Origin: Paenibacillus sp. NFR01
Lineage (GTDB): Bacteria; Bacillota; Bacilli; Paenibacillales; Paenibacillaceae
NCBI RefSeq assembly: GCF_900111565.1
Contig: NZ_FOIK01000002.1
Span: 434,001 to 498,000 of the forward strand
DNA: 64,000 nucleotides
Reading direction: 5' to 3'
Shown: positions 7,675 to 17,100 of the stretch, one piece after another
Layout of the letters: every line of letters starts with the position of its first letter
Numbering within the stretch: the stretch's first letter is position 1
Position numbers and translations under genes: made by a program
The notes under the pieces: generated by a model
Seen by the model: the letters and a program-made list of their open reading frames with translations, nothing else
What the model was told of the DNA's origin: nothing
Database searches by the model: none

Positions 7675-8580
7675 CTACACTTTCTCCCGGACATTTTTAC
7701 CAAAGAGCCCGGACGGTTTAAAGATCAAGATTAGAATCAGAACGGCAAAGGCTACGCCGTCACGCCAGGAAGAATAACCGAGCGAGGAAATTTCCGTCTC
7801 CACCGTTCCCAGCAGCAGGCCTCCGACAAGCGCTCCGGGGATGCTTCCGATCCCGCCAAGCACCGCAGCGACAAAAGCTTTAAGGCCAGGCATCACGCCC
7901 ATCAGCGGATCCACCGAGTTGTACGTCATTCCGAAAATAACGCCGGCCGCCGCCGCCAGAGCGGAACCGATTGCGAAGGTTGCCGAGATCGTGCGGTCTA
8001 CGTTGATCCCCATGAGCCGGGCCGCTTCCATATCGAACGATACCGCGCGCATTGCCTTGCCTGTTTTGGTGTAGTGTACGATGTACTGCAGGAGCAGCAT
8101 CAATACAATCGTGATGATCAGAATCATGACCTGAGTGGATTCCACCTGGATGGAGGAACCGAACAGATAGTACTGCTTTTTCTCCAGGATGTCCGGGAAC
8201 CCTTGGGCTTGCGGCCCGAGAATAAGGACGCCTGTATATTCGAGCAAAAAGGAAACGCCGATCGCGGTGATCAAAGCGGCAATCCGGGTGGATTTGCGCA
8301 GCGGCTTGTAAGCGAGACGTTCAATCGTGATCCCCAGCAGCGCACTCACCGTCATCGAGAAGACAAGCGATATGATAAGGACAAGGACCGGCGGAAACCC
8401 TGCCGATGCCAAAAATTTCGCGGTGAACAGTCCGATAAACGAACCGACCATAAAAACATCGCCATGTGCAAAGTTAATCAGTTTGATAATCCCGTACACC
8501 ATGGTATAACCCAGTGCGATCAGCGCATAAATGCTGCCCACGGAAATCCCGTTAATCAATTGCTGAATGAAGTACTCCAT
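7675..8580 (-). CDS. livH: Branched-chain amino acid ABC transporter permease LivH
   Basis: First gene of the liv operon, a membrane permease of 301 residues. GSIYALIALGYTMVYGIIKL at the start and AVSFDMEAARLMGINVD (the ATPase-contact loop) are LivH hallmarks. VAAVLGGIGSIPGALVGG repeats the pattern seen in LivM. The ATG at 8580 was chosen because AAGGGG is six bases from it; an ATG two codons upstream abuts the site. A canonical promoter lies about 80-110 bases upstream. Confidence 0.93.
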   Translation of the reverse strand: MEYFIQQLINGISVGSIYALIALGYTMVYGIIKLINFAHGDVFMVGSFIGLFTAKFLASAGFPPVLVLIISLVFSMTVSALLGITIERLAYKPLRKSTRIAALITAIGVSFLLEYTGVLILGPQAQGFPDILEKKQYYLFGSSIQVESTQVMILIITIVLMLLLQYIVHYTKTGKAMRAVSFDMEAARLMGINVDRTISATFAIGSALAAAAGVIFGMTYNSVDPLMGVMPGLKAFVAAVLGGIGSIPGALVGGLLLGTVETEISSLGYSSWRDGVAFAVLILILIFKPSGLFGKNVREKV

Positions 8581-8661
8581 CGGCATCCCCTTTTTCTATT
8601 TTGTGATGAAACTTCCCCTTCTTGTGTTGCCATTCGCCTTTCTCTCTGTTTGATGTTACCT

Positions 8662-8690
8662 ATAGTAACACAGGTTATTTTCTTCGTCAC
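8662..8690 (-). promoter_or_regulatory. Promoter of the liv operon
   Basis: On the minus strand GTGACG (8685-8690), a 17-base spacer and TACTAT (8662-8667) preceded by TG. The -10 lies inside the palindrome TGTTAC...GTAACA. A weak CodY-like box (TTTTATTCGAAAATT, 8713-8727) lies upstream; its second half matches the consensus but the first half does not. Confidence 0.6.
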
Positions 8691-8809
8691 TACCGATCTT
8701 TAGATTTTACGATTTTATTCGAAAATTTAGGGTAGGTTTTATTACATTATATGACATGATTATGGAAGATAATGATAAGTGAAGTGAACAATAAGGAGGA
8801 ATCGGGAGC

Positions 8810-8941
8810 ATGACGCAGATAATCGGAGGTATTGGAGTGTTGGAGAAAAAGTCCTTTTTTAATACAATACTTTATTTTCGGGCAATTAATATAACATTTG
8901 TCTCTTTAAAGCTTCGATCCTTCAATTTATTAAAGGAATAA
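8810..8941 (+). CDS. Possible 43-residue peptide with strong ribosome binding site
   Basis: ATG at 8810 is preceded by AAGGAGG at a spacing of about nine, an unusually good site for an otherwise empty region. The 43-residue product starts MTQIIGGIGVLEKKSFF and has a hydrophobic and basic second half. No known family is recognised. It may be a small membrane-active peptide, a leader peptide or a gene remnant. No promoter or downstream partner was identified. Confidence 0.3.
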   Translation: MTQIIGGIGVLEKKSFFNTILYFRAINITFVSLKLRSFNLLKE

Positions 8942-9238
8942 CGGGATAAATTCTAGCGAATTCCCTCGAATTTCGTCTTATACCGCCTTTTATGCGCTGC
9001 GAACGGCTTCAATCTCGTGCCATTTGTGAACGGATATGCAAAACTGCATAGAGGCGAATATGAAAATATGTCCAAGCGAATAAGCGGGATTGGAGGTGTA
9101 TAGGCTTTGCTGAGGGCTGGCTAGGGGCGACAGAAAACAAGAGAATTCCCGGCGAATAACGAGGGGAACATTGAGGAGAAACAAAGGATTGCTGGGGATG
9201 ACCGATTGCTGCTGCTTCAGGCTACCTGTGCACGATGC
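8942..9238. other. Intergenic stretch with no recognised gene
   Basis: No supported coding region, RNA or repeat is seen between the small reading frame and the hairpin array that begins at 9239. Confidence 0.5.
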
Positions 9239-9420
9239 CAACGGACCTGAGAGACGCTATTTGCGGAAAAATAGCTCATTTCCCGCCCTAACGGACCTGA
9301 GAGCCGCTATTCGCCTTTAGTACACATTTTCGCACCGTAATTTCACAAATAAGGGCTGTGGTGTCCGTAAGACGACGATTTTTCCGAAAAAACGGTAAAT
9401 AACGGCTCCTGTGTCCGCAA
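9239..9420. repeat. Four-hairpin array A1
   Basis: Four related 23-base units start at 9239, 9289, 9348 and 9398 (spacing 50/59/50). Units 1-2 read (T/C)AACGGACCTGAGAG(C/A)CG and units 3-4 are their inverted form (AATAACGGCTCCTGTGTCCG). Each can form a small hairpin with (T)AACGG/CCG(T)TA-type arms. The same family occurs at 31511-31693. Confidence 0.8.
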
Positions 9421-9503
9421 GAACTGCTCGGTGGAACGATTCGGCGTCAGCTCCCCGGTGAAACACTCGGCTTCAGCATCAGCTATTTATATATGAAGGA
9501 AAT

Positions 9504-9529
9504 AAAAAAGCTCCTCACCAGGAGGAGCT
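9504..9529 (-). terminator. Terminator of the tRNA-Asn/tRNA-Ser pair
   Basis: AGCTCCTC/GAGGAGCT with TTTTTT on the minus strand, 18 bases past the tRNA-Ser gene. Confidence 0.85.
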
Positions 9530-9546
9530 TACTTTCATCTTCAGAA

Positions 9547-9635
9547 CGGAGAGAGAGGGATTCGAACCCTCGCACCGCTTACGCAGTCTAACCCCTTAGC
9601 AGAGGGTCCCCTTATAGCCACTTGGGTATCTCTCC
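9547..9635 (-). tRNA. tRNA-Ser (anticodon GCT)
   Basis: The 89-nt class II tRNA has GGAGAGA/TCTCTCC acceptor arms, anticodon stem ACCCT/GGGGT around CTGCTAA, a long variable arm and discriminator G. CCA is not encoded. Confidence 0.94.
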
Positions 9636-9641
9636 AAGAAA

Positions 9642-9717
9642 TGGCTCCCCGAACAGGACTCGAACCTGTGACAACTCGATTAACAGTCGAGTGCTCTACC
9701 AACTGAGCTATCAGGGA
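9642..9717 (-). tRNA. tRNA-Asn (anticodon GTT)
   Basis: The acceptor TCCCTGA pairs with TCGGGGA, the anticodon loop is CTGTTAA within CTCGA/TCGAG, and CCA is encoded (9642-9644). It lies six bases upstream of tRNA-Ser and is probably cotranscribed. Confidence 0.95.
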
Positions 9718-9960
9718 ACATTCACATGAACAAGAAATAATTTATCATGATTTTAAAGTTCAGTCAAGCGGAACCCCGATATTTGACATCGTTTTCACAC
9801 CTGTCCGGGAAAGCGTCACCATGTTGCCGTTATTGCTAGCAATCCGCCAAAATACCGTGCATCTTTACGCATGAGGGCGAATATCCCCCCTTGATTCCTT
9901 AATATCCGATTGAAGCGTTCACACGCCAAGGATTTGGAAAAAGATCGTTCCCGGCATTCA

Positions 9961-9969
9961 TGCTATAAT
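9961..9969 (+). promoter_or_regulatory. Extended -10 promoter of the ABC exporter operon
   Basis: TGCTATAAT contains a perfect -10 (9964-9969) with the TGN extension. No good -35 at 17 bases is seen. It lies 77 bases upstream of the first exporter gene. The rest of the 325-base gap (9718-10045) shows no gene. Confidence 0.55.
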
Positions 9970-10045
9970 CACTTTAGTTTTTTGTTGATGGGATAGGAGG
10001 CAGCGTTCAACAGAAAAAGAAAATATACAAAAAGCAGGTGATTAC

Positions 10046-11821
10046 ATGTTCCAACTCAAGTGGCTGTGGCAGAACCTGGGGGGCGATAGGGCGAGGTACA
10101 TCGTTGCGCTCTGCCTGTCGGTCATCGGCTGCTCGCTCACCATCATTAATCCGTACATCGGGCAGCGCATCGTGGATACGTTCATCTCGAACGACCATGC
10201 GGCGCAGAATCTGGCCGATAAACGGGGACTGCTCATCGGACTCTGTCTGGCGATGGTCGGTTTCTCGCTTTTGCGGACGGGGCTAGCCTATCTGACAACG
10301 ATGCAGTACGAAATCTCATCGCAAAACATGCTTTACCGGGTCCGCATTTATTTGTACAACAAAATCCAGGGACAGGATATGCATTATTACGATCATAACC
10401 GCACCGGCGACCTCATGACCAAAATGACGGGCGATCTCGATATGGTACGCCACTCCATGGCGTGGATTATCAAGACGATTATCGAATCGCTGACGGTATT
10501 TTTGGCGGCGGTCGTATATTTTTTCACCATCGATGTGGAACTGACCCTGTGGCTGCTCATCCTTTCGCCTCCGATCTTCATCGTCGCGTACATATTCGCC
10601 AAACGCGTGCGGCCGATGTACATCGATCTGCGCGAGCGGCTGTCCCAGCTCAACACGACGACACAGGAGAACATCTCCGGCAACCGGGTGGTCAAGGCAT
10701 TTGCCCGCGAGGAATACGAAATCGAGAAGTTTACCGCGAAAAACGTGGACTTCTCCAAAGCGAATAAAACCGCCGCTCTCGTCTGGCTGGATTACTTCCC
10801 TTATCTGGAAACGTTCGCTCAAGCCTTCAACGTGATCCTGATGCTGGCAGGCGGATATTTCGTCATGATCGACCGGGTTACGTTCGGGGAATACGCCGCC
10901 TTCTCCTCGCTCATCTGGGGCCTGTCGAACCCGATGCGCAATATCGGCATCATTATTAATGATATTCAACGCTTTTTCGCCAGCTTGTCCAAAATCGTCG
11001 AGGTGTACTACGCGCATCCCGGCATCGAGAACAAACATAACACCCAAAACATTCGTCGTTACACCGGACGCATCGAATTTGACCATGTCAGCTTTAAATA
11101 TGACAACCGGTTAGTACTCGACGATGTAAGCTTCGCGATCGAGCCAGGTGAAACCGTTGCCATCATGGGCTCCACCGGCGCAGGCAAAACGACGCTCATC
11201 AACCTGATTCCACGTTTCTATGACGTAACCAAGGGCAAGGTGCTGCTGGACGGACAGGATGTCCGCAAGCTGGAGCTCGACGAGCTTCGTGCCAACATCG
11301 GCATCGCGACACAGGATGTGCTGCTGTTCTCGGATACGATTGACGGCAACATTGCTTACGGCGATCCCGAACTGCCGGAGGAAGAAACCGTTAAATATGC
11401 GGAGCTTGCGGCGGCGCACGGTTTTATTACCAAAATGCCCGAGGGTTACGACACGATCGTCGGCGAACGCGGCATCGGCCTCTCCGGCGGCCAGAAGCAG
11501 CGGATTGCCCTGGCCCGGGCTTTGGCGGTACAGCGGCCGATCCTCATTCTGGACGACACGACCTCCGCGGTCGACCTGGAGACGGAAGAGCATATTCAGA
11601 AGAGCCTGCGCGAGCTGGAATTCCCGTGCACCAAAATCGTCATTGCCCAGCGGGTGTCCACCACCTCGGAAGCCGACCGCATTCTCGTCCTGGACAACGG
11701 CCGGCTGGTCGAAGAAGGCACGCACAAGGAACTACTGGCCAAACGCGGTTACTATTATGACGTCTTTATGCTGCAAAACGAAGGGATTGGAAGAGGGGTG
11801 ACCAGCAGTGGCCAGAAATAA
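10046..11821 (+). CDS. ABC exporter half-transporter with degenerate ATP site (BmrC-like)
   Basis: Membrane ABC exporter subunit, 591 residues: six transmembrane helices (residues about 15-320) and a nucleotide-binding domain. Walker A GSTGAGKTT spans residues 375-383 with K381, and the signature is LSGGQKQR. The Walker B catalytic glutamate is replaced by aspartate (LDDTTSAVD, D504), and the switch histidine is glutamine (IAQRVST, Q535). Both changes are typical of the inactive-site partner in heterodimeric exporters such as BmrC of B. subtilis. It overlaps the next gene by 14 bases. The substrate is probably a drug or lipid-like compound, but this is not visible in the sequence. Confidence 0.9.
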   Translation: MFQLKWLWQNLGGDRARYIVALCLSVIGCSLTIINPYIGQRIVDTFISNDHAAQNLADKRGLLIGLCLAMVGFSLLRTGLAYLTTMQYEISSQNMLYRVRIYLYNKIQGQDMHYYDHNRTGDLMTKMTGDLDMVRHSMAWIIKTIIESLTVFLAAVVYFFTIDVELTLWLLILSPPIFIVAYIFAKRVRPMYIDLRERLSQLNTTTQENISGNRVVKAFAREEYEIEKFTAKNVDFSKANKTAALVWLDYFPYLETFAQAFNVILMLAGGYFVMIDRVTFGEYAAFSSLIWGLSNPMRNIGIIINDIQRFFASLSKIVEVYYAHPGIENKHNTQNIRRYTGRIEFDHVSFKYDNRLVLDDVSFAIEPGETVAIMGSTGAGKTTLINLIPRFYDVTKGKVLLDGQDVRKLELDELRANIGIATQDVLLFSDTIDGNIAYGDPELPEEETVKYAELAAAHGFITKMPEGYDTIVGERGIGLSGGQKQRIALARALAVQRPILILDDTTSAVDLETEEHIQKSLRELEFPCTKIVIAQRVSTTSEADRILVLDNGRLVEEGTHKELLAKRGYYYDVFMLQNEGIGRGVTSSGQK

Positions 11822-13583
11822 ATTCGACATCGACGAGAATCTGGAATCGCCGTTTGATATCCGCCATTTCCGGCGCGCGATGGTATATATCAGGCGACAG
11901 AAAAAACCGATGATCATCGCTTTTCTGCTCAGCGCCCTGTCGGCCGTCATCGGCCTCTCCGCCCCGCTGATCATGCAGCATGTCGTGGACGTGACGATTC
12001 CGGCCAATGACGTCGGCGCGCTGGTCGGCTGGTCGGCGCTGCTGCTGGTTACCATCGTCGTCAGCGTTATCCTCGCCACCATCCGTTCACGGATGATGAC
12101 GAGCGTGGGTCAGGATATTATTTTTGATATCCGCACCGACCTGTTCAAGCATCTCCAGCGGCTGCCGTTCAAATATTACGACGACCGGCCGCAAGGCAAA
12201 ATCCTGATCCGGGTCGTCAACTACGTGAACTCGGTATCCGATGTCCTGTCGAACGGGATTATCAACTTCATTCTCGAAATCGTGAACCTGATCTTTATCG
12301 CGGCCTTTATGTTCGCGGTCGATGTCAGACTGTCGCTCGTGACCATCGCCGGCCTTCCGGTATTCCTCGGCGTCATGCTGCTGATCAAGACCAAGCAGCG
12401 CCGGGCCTGGCAGGCGGTTTCGAACAAAAGCTCCAACCTGAACGCCTATATGCAGGAGAGCATCAGCGGGATCCGCGTCACGCAGATTTTCTCCCGCGAG
12501 ACGCGCAATGAGGGGATCTTCACGCGCCTGGCCGGCAACTTCCGCAAGGAATGGATGCGCGCCCTGCGTTACAATACGCTTATCCCGTTCACCGTGGATA
12601 ATCTGTCCACGCTGGTCACGACGGCGATCTATCTCGTTGGCCTTCTGACGCTGAGCCCGCAGGACGTCACCTTCGGCGTCATCCTGGCGATGAGCAGCTA
12701 CGCTTGGCGGTTCTGGCAGCCGATTCTCAACTTGTCGAACTTGTATAACGCGTTTATCAACGGTGTCGCCTATCTGGAACGGATCTTCGAAACGCTGGAT
12801 GAACCGGTTACGGTCACCGACGTGCCGGATGCCAAGAAGCTGCCGACCGTACAGGGCCGCGTTACCTTCGACGATGTTACCTTTGCTTATGATCCGGGAA
12901 TCAACATTCTGGAAAATCTCTCGTTCGACGTCAAGCCGGGCGAAAGCATCGCACTGGTCGGTCCGACTGGCGCGGGCAAAACCACCGTCGTGAACCTGAT
13001 CTCCCGCTTCTATAATCTGACGGGCGGCAAAATTGAGATCGACGGCCATGACATCGCCGAAGTCACGCTGGAATCGCTCAGAAGCCAAATGGGGATTATG
13101 CTCCAGGACAGCTTTATCTTTAGCGGTACGATCATGGATAACATCCGCTACGGCCGGCTCGACGCCACCGAAGAGGAAATCATTGCCGCAGCGAAAACGG
13201 TCTGCGCCGATGACTTTATCCGCGAGTTCGAAGACGGCTATATGACCGAGGTCAACGAACGCGGCTCGAAGCTGTCCCAAGGACAGCGCCAGCTGATCTC
13301 GTTTGCCCGGACGCTGCTGGCCGATCCGCGCATCCTGATTCTCGACGAAGCCACCTCTTCGATCGACGCCAAGACGGAGCGCCTGCTGCAGCAGGGCCTG
13401 AACGAGCTGCTGAAGGGACGCACCTCGTTCATTATCGCGCACCGTCTCTCGACCGTTAAAAACTGCGACCGCATCATGTACGTCTCGAATAAAGGCGTGG
13501 CCGAATCCGGCTCGCATGACGAGCTGATGGCGCAGCGCGGCCTCTATTACCGGCTGTATTCGGCGCAGAAGATGGAAGCTTAA
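11808..13583 (+). CDS. ABC exporter half-transporter with intact ATP site (BmrD-like)
   Basis: Partner of the preceding subunit, also 591 residues, with an exporter-type transmembrane domain and a nucleotide-binding domain. Walker A GPTGAGKTT begins at residue 385 (K391). Walker B ILDEATSSID has the catalytic glutamate at E514, and the switch histidine is present (AHRLST, H545). The signature is LSQGQRQL. The dimer should therefore have one consensus and one degenerate ATPase site. The GTG at 11808 is preceded by GAGGGG and lies inside the end of the first gene, so translation is coupled. A terminator follows. Confidence 0.9.
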   Translation: MARNKFDIDENLESPFDIRHFRRAMVYIRRQKKPMIIAFLLSALSAVIGLSAPLIMQHVVDVTIPANDVGALVGWSALLLVTIVVSVILATIRSRMMTSVGQDIIFDIRTDLFKHLQRLPFKYYDDRPQGKILIRVVNYVNSVSDVLSNGIINFILEIVNLIFIAAFMFAVDVRLSLVTIAGLPVFLGVMLLIKTKQRRAWQAVSNKSSNLNAYMQESISGIRVTQIFSRETRNEGIFTRLAGNFRKEWMRALRYNTLIPFTVDNLSTLVTTAIYLVGLLTLSPQDVTFGVILAMSSYAWRFWQPILNLSNLYNAFINGVAYLERIFETLDEPVTVTDVPDAKKLPTVQGRVTFDDVTFAYDPGINILENLSFDVKPGESIALVGPTGAGKTTVVNLISRFYNLTGGKIEIDGHDIAEVTLESLRSQMGIMLQDSFIFSGTIMDNIRYGRLDATEEEIIAAAKTVCADDFIREFEDGYMTEVNERGSKLSQGQRQLISFARTLLADPRILILDEATSSIDAKTERLLQQGLNELLKGRTSFIIAHRLSTVKNCDRIMYVSNKGVAESGSHDELMAQRGLYYRLYSAQKMEA

Positions 13584-13637
13584 GCGGGACGCGGACGCTG
13601 CCCTGCATTTTCAATTAAGCATATGCCGGAAACAAAG

Positions 13638-13677
13638 AAGCCTCCACATCCGCCGACGGCGGGTTTGGAGGCTTTTT
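13638..13677 (+). terminator. Terminator of the ABC exporter operon
   Basis: AAGCCTCCA/TGGAGGCTT arms with a GC-rich inner hairpin and TTTTT. Confidence 0.85.
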
Positions 13678-13772
13678 CGCTGCGCTGCCCGGTTCATTGG
13701 ATGAACCAGGAATTTCCTGTAAAATAGTTTATAACGTTCAAGATTCCTTTACCGAAAGATGGAGGCGAGACC

Positions 13773-14108
13773 GTGAAAGCTAAGATTGCGTGGGTTTTTG
13801 TTGCCAGCTTCATCCTTGTCGCTGCGCTTATTATTGCAGACACTTCGTCCAACGCCAGGATCGACAAGCAGCTTAATCCATTGATCGAACAGATGCACGC
13901 GGAGATCGGCAATGATCCCCGCCTGGCCTTAAGCAGCAACCCTTACGACTACATCAAAGATAACGAAGCGTACCGGAAGATCGTAGCGCTCGGCGAGCCG
14001 GCAGCAATATCGCTGGAGCGGCGGCTAACGCAGAAACGGGACAGCGGGCTGTACGGCGTAATCTACACGATTGCCATCCATGAAATCAGACGTTCCGGCG
14101 AACAATAA
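13773..14108 (+). CDS. Hypothetical membrane-anchored protein
   Basis: A 111-residue protein with one N-terminal hydrophobic segment (AWVFVASFILVAALIIA, residues 6-22), probably an uncleaved anchor or signal peptide, and a soluble C-terminal domain. The segment KIVALGEPAAISLERRL resembles a single HEAT-like helical pair. The GTG start is preceded by GGAGGCGA at good spacing. It stands alone between two terminators. No function can be assigned. Confidence 0.7.
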   Translation: MKAKIAWVFVASFILVAALIIADTSSNARIDKQLNPLIEQMHAEIGNDPRLALSSNPYDYIKDNEAYRKIVALGEPAAISLERRLTQKRDSGLYGVIYTIAIHEIRRSGEQ

Positions 14109-14144
14109 ACCAAGGCCCCCGGTGTGAAACCGGGGGCCTTGGTT
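14108..14144. terminator. Bidirectional terminator between convergent genes
   Basis: AACCAAGGCCCCCGG/CCGGGGGCCTTGGTT is a 15-bp stem. It serves the hypothetical gene on the plus strand and the giant SLH gene on the minus strand. Confidence 0.8.
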
Positions 14145-14159
14145 GTGCGGAGCCGAAGC

Positions 14160-17100
14160 TTACGGATTCAGCAGTTTGCCGGCTTGCAGCAGGCGAACAA
14201 GAATCACGGCCGCTTCCGCGCGGCTGGTGTTCTGGTCCGGCGCAAAGTGATCCGCGGACCGTCCGTTCATGATGCCGCCGGCCACGAGGGCCGCCACTGC
14301 ATCCTGCGCCCAGGCGGAGATGCGGTCCCCATCCTTGAAGGCGGCATTGCCTTGCGCGGCGGGAACGTCCGTCTGCATCAGCTTCAACGCCCGGGCCGCC
14401 ATGACGGCCATCTGCTCCCGCGTGATTTGGGCGTTCGGACGGAAGCCGCCGTCCGCATAGCCCTGCACAAGGCCGAGGGCAGCCGCAGCCGCGGCGTCCG
14501 AGGCGTACCAGGCGCCGGCCGGAACGTCGGTGAAGGCGGTGCCCAGCGCGGACGCGTCAGGGACAAGTCCGAGCGAACGGACCAGCATGGCCGCGAATTC
14601 GGCCCGGCTGACGTTGCCTGCCGGCGCGAAGCTGCCGGCGGACGCGCCGTTCACGATCAGCTTGCTGGCGAGCAGGCCGATCTGGGCTTCCGCCCAGTGG
14701 CCGGCGATGTCGCCGAAGCTGACCGGGTTCTCCGCCACGGCGATGATGCCGCCGGGCAGGCTGCTCTTGACGGTGACGGCGGTTGCACCGTTCACCGTCT
14801 CGAACAGCGCCGGAACATACTTGAACGTTCCGGCTGCAGGATCAAAGAGCAGCGCGACCGAGGTATTCGGGTCGAGCGCACCGTCCACCGCAAAGCGGCG
14901 TTCCGCGTATGCGGTGCCCAGCGTCCCGGCCGTCACGGAGGCCTTGCCGTCCGTGACGGCAACCGTGAAGGCGAGCGGCGCTCCCTTCACGCTGAGGCCC
15001 TGCTTGCCGGCTGCGGCAAGCAGCTGGGCCTGCTCGGCGGCCGAAGGCGCGCCGAGCTGCACTTCCAGCACGCCGCCGCTGAGCCCGGCGGCGTCCAGCA
15101 CCCGCTGTGCCTGCGCCAGCGGGATGCGGTACACCGCGCCGTCATGCGTCACCGCAAGGACGGCGCCATGGCTGGCCACAGCCGCTGCGCGCAGCGCGGC
15201 TGCGCCGAAGGCCACGCTGCCGTCCGGTGCGGCAGCCACTTCAATGACGGCCGTGCCGGAGGCGGCCGTCTGGAGCGACTTGTCGCCGGCTTCCGAAGAC
15301 GGCGCCGAAGCGGCCGGGCTCACACTATTGCCCGGCGTGTTGGGTCCCGGTCCCGTTTCCGGACCGGTCGTGCCCGTAACTGCAAGATCGTACGCTCTGG
15401 AAACCCCTCCGACCGTAACGGTTAGCACCGTATTTCCCCCGCGGTAAGCCAAAAGCTTGTTGCTGTTCACCGCAGCAATCGCTGAATCCCCAACGCTGAA
15501 GGAGGCCTGCGGAGTGATGTCCGCTCCTGCCGGGTCCAATACCTGAAGGACAGCTGCGTTACCGGCGGATGCTGTAAACGGACCGGTTTGGCCGTTCTCC
15601 AGCTTCACTGAAAACTTTAATACCTTCGAAGCGATCCCTTGGTTCCGCTCGTCGATGACAAAACCGGATGCGCCGTTGGCCGTCAGAAACATCCGCTCGC
15701 CGCGGATAATCAGATTGTCGGCGATGAGCGAGCCCTTCAGGTCCGCCGTCACGGCAACGCCGCTCGTCCCGGCTCCGTCGATGACGTTGTCGGTCAGCCG
15801 GACGCCGTCCATCGTTAAATTGCCGTGCGCAATAATGCCGGAATACGTGCTGTCCACAATCGTATTATTGCGGATGCGGATATCGGCTTTCATATTGCCT
15901 TCCCCGGCGTACAGCCACAATCCTCCCAGGTTAACCGTATAGCCGGAATCATAGCTGCCGGTGCGCAGCAATGTGTTGCGTTCCACAACCGTCGTTCCCT
16001 GGAACGGTTCTGCGGTGAATCGGGTGGATACGGCAATCCCCGCTCCGTTCGTCACCGTGTCCTTCACGATATTGTCCTGAACCTTGTTATCGCGTCCGCC
16101 GAATATAACGATGTTGTCCGCCAGCCACGGCAGGGACACCGTATTGAAACGGGCGGTATTGTTGTAGCTTGGCGTACGCTCCGTACCGTTGACATCGTTC
16201 AGCTTTGGATCGGTGAACGACCACATCGCGATGCCGTCATCGCCCGGATAGCGGATGTCGCTCTGCTCCATCATGCTGTTGCCGGTCCCGACGGCAAAGT
16301 TAATGCCGTCCGCCATCAGGTTGCGGATGCGCAGGCCTTCCATGTAAAGGCCGTTCGTGCGCGCTTTTTCGCCCATCGGCTGGGTCAGCCATAGGCCTGC
16401 TTTCGTATGCTCGATCCAGACGTTCTGGATGACCGATCCTTGGCCGAACGCGCCATGGAACGCATTCGTCACCGCTTCGTCATCGCGAACGTTGATGCCG
16501 CCGTCGATCAGCAGATCGTATACGCCAACGCTGCCGCCGTGGCCGAAGAATTTGGCCCCGTCCAGCGTCGTGTACCACATGCCTGCCCCGCGGATGAGCG
16601 CGGATTCCAGATCCAGCTGTTCGGCGCCTACGTTAAAGCTGCCTGCCGGGAACCAGACGCCCGTATGCTCCTTATTGGCTTTGGTGAGCGCCTGTTGGAA
16701 CGCATCCGTGTCGTCGCTGCCGTCATTGGCCGTCGCGCCGAAATCGGCCACGGACACGAATCCGTCCGGCTTTTCCAGCGCGGGTGCGACTTGCTCCATA
16801 TCCACGAGATCAAGGGTATAGGAAGCGGCGGTGTCGCTGTCTTCTTTGACCAAACGAATCGTCGCGCCTGCCGGCGTTTCGCCGATCAAGGCATGAATTT
16901 CGTCAAAGAAGCGGTGCGCGCTTCCCTGCGCCGGATCATTGGACCACGGATAACTGCCGTATTCCCAGGCATATTTGGAGGTCAGGGTCAGCTCCTGCTT
17001 CTTCCCGTTGACGTACAAAGACAATGTTTTCACGTCGCCTTGGCCGTCCTGGCTATCCGGTATGGAATAGCGGAGCACCAATGCATTGGCCGGTTTGGCC

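Noticed and set aside
8713..8727. CodY box upstream of the liv operon
   Set aside because: Four mismatches in the first half make it too weak to list as a site, although CodY control would be sensible.
8990..9241. Open frame of 83 codons on the minus strand
   Set aside because: No ribosome binding site and no conserved pattern; treated as non-coding.
12087..13517. Open frame of 476 codons on the minus strand
   Set aside because: It is a shadow of the second ABC exporter gene; the composition is non-protein-like.
14124..15425. Open frame of 433 codons on the plus strand
   Set aside because: It is antisense to the SLH end of the giant protein, with Arg/Gly-rich shadow composition.
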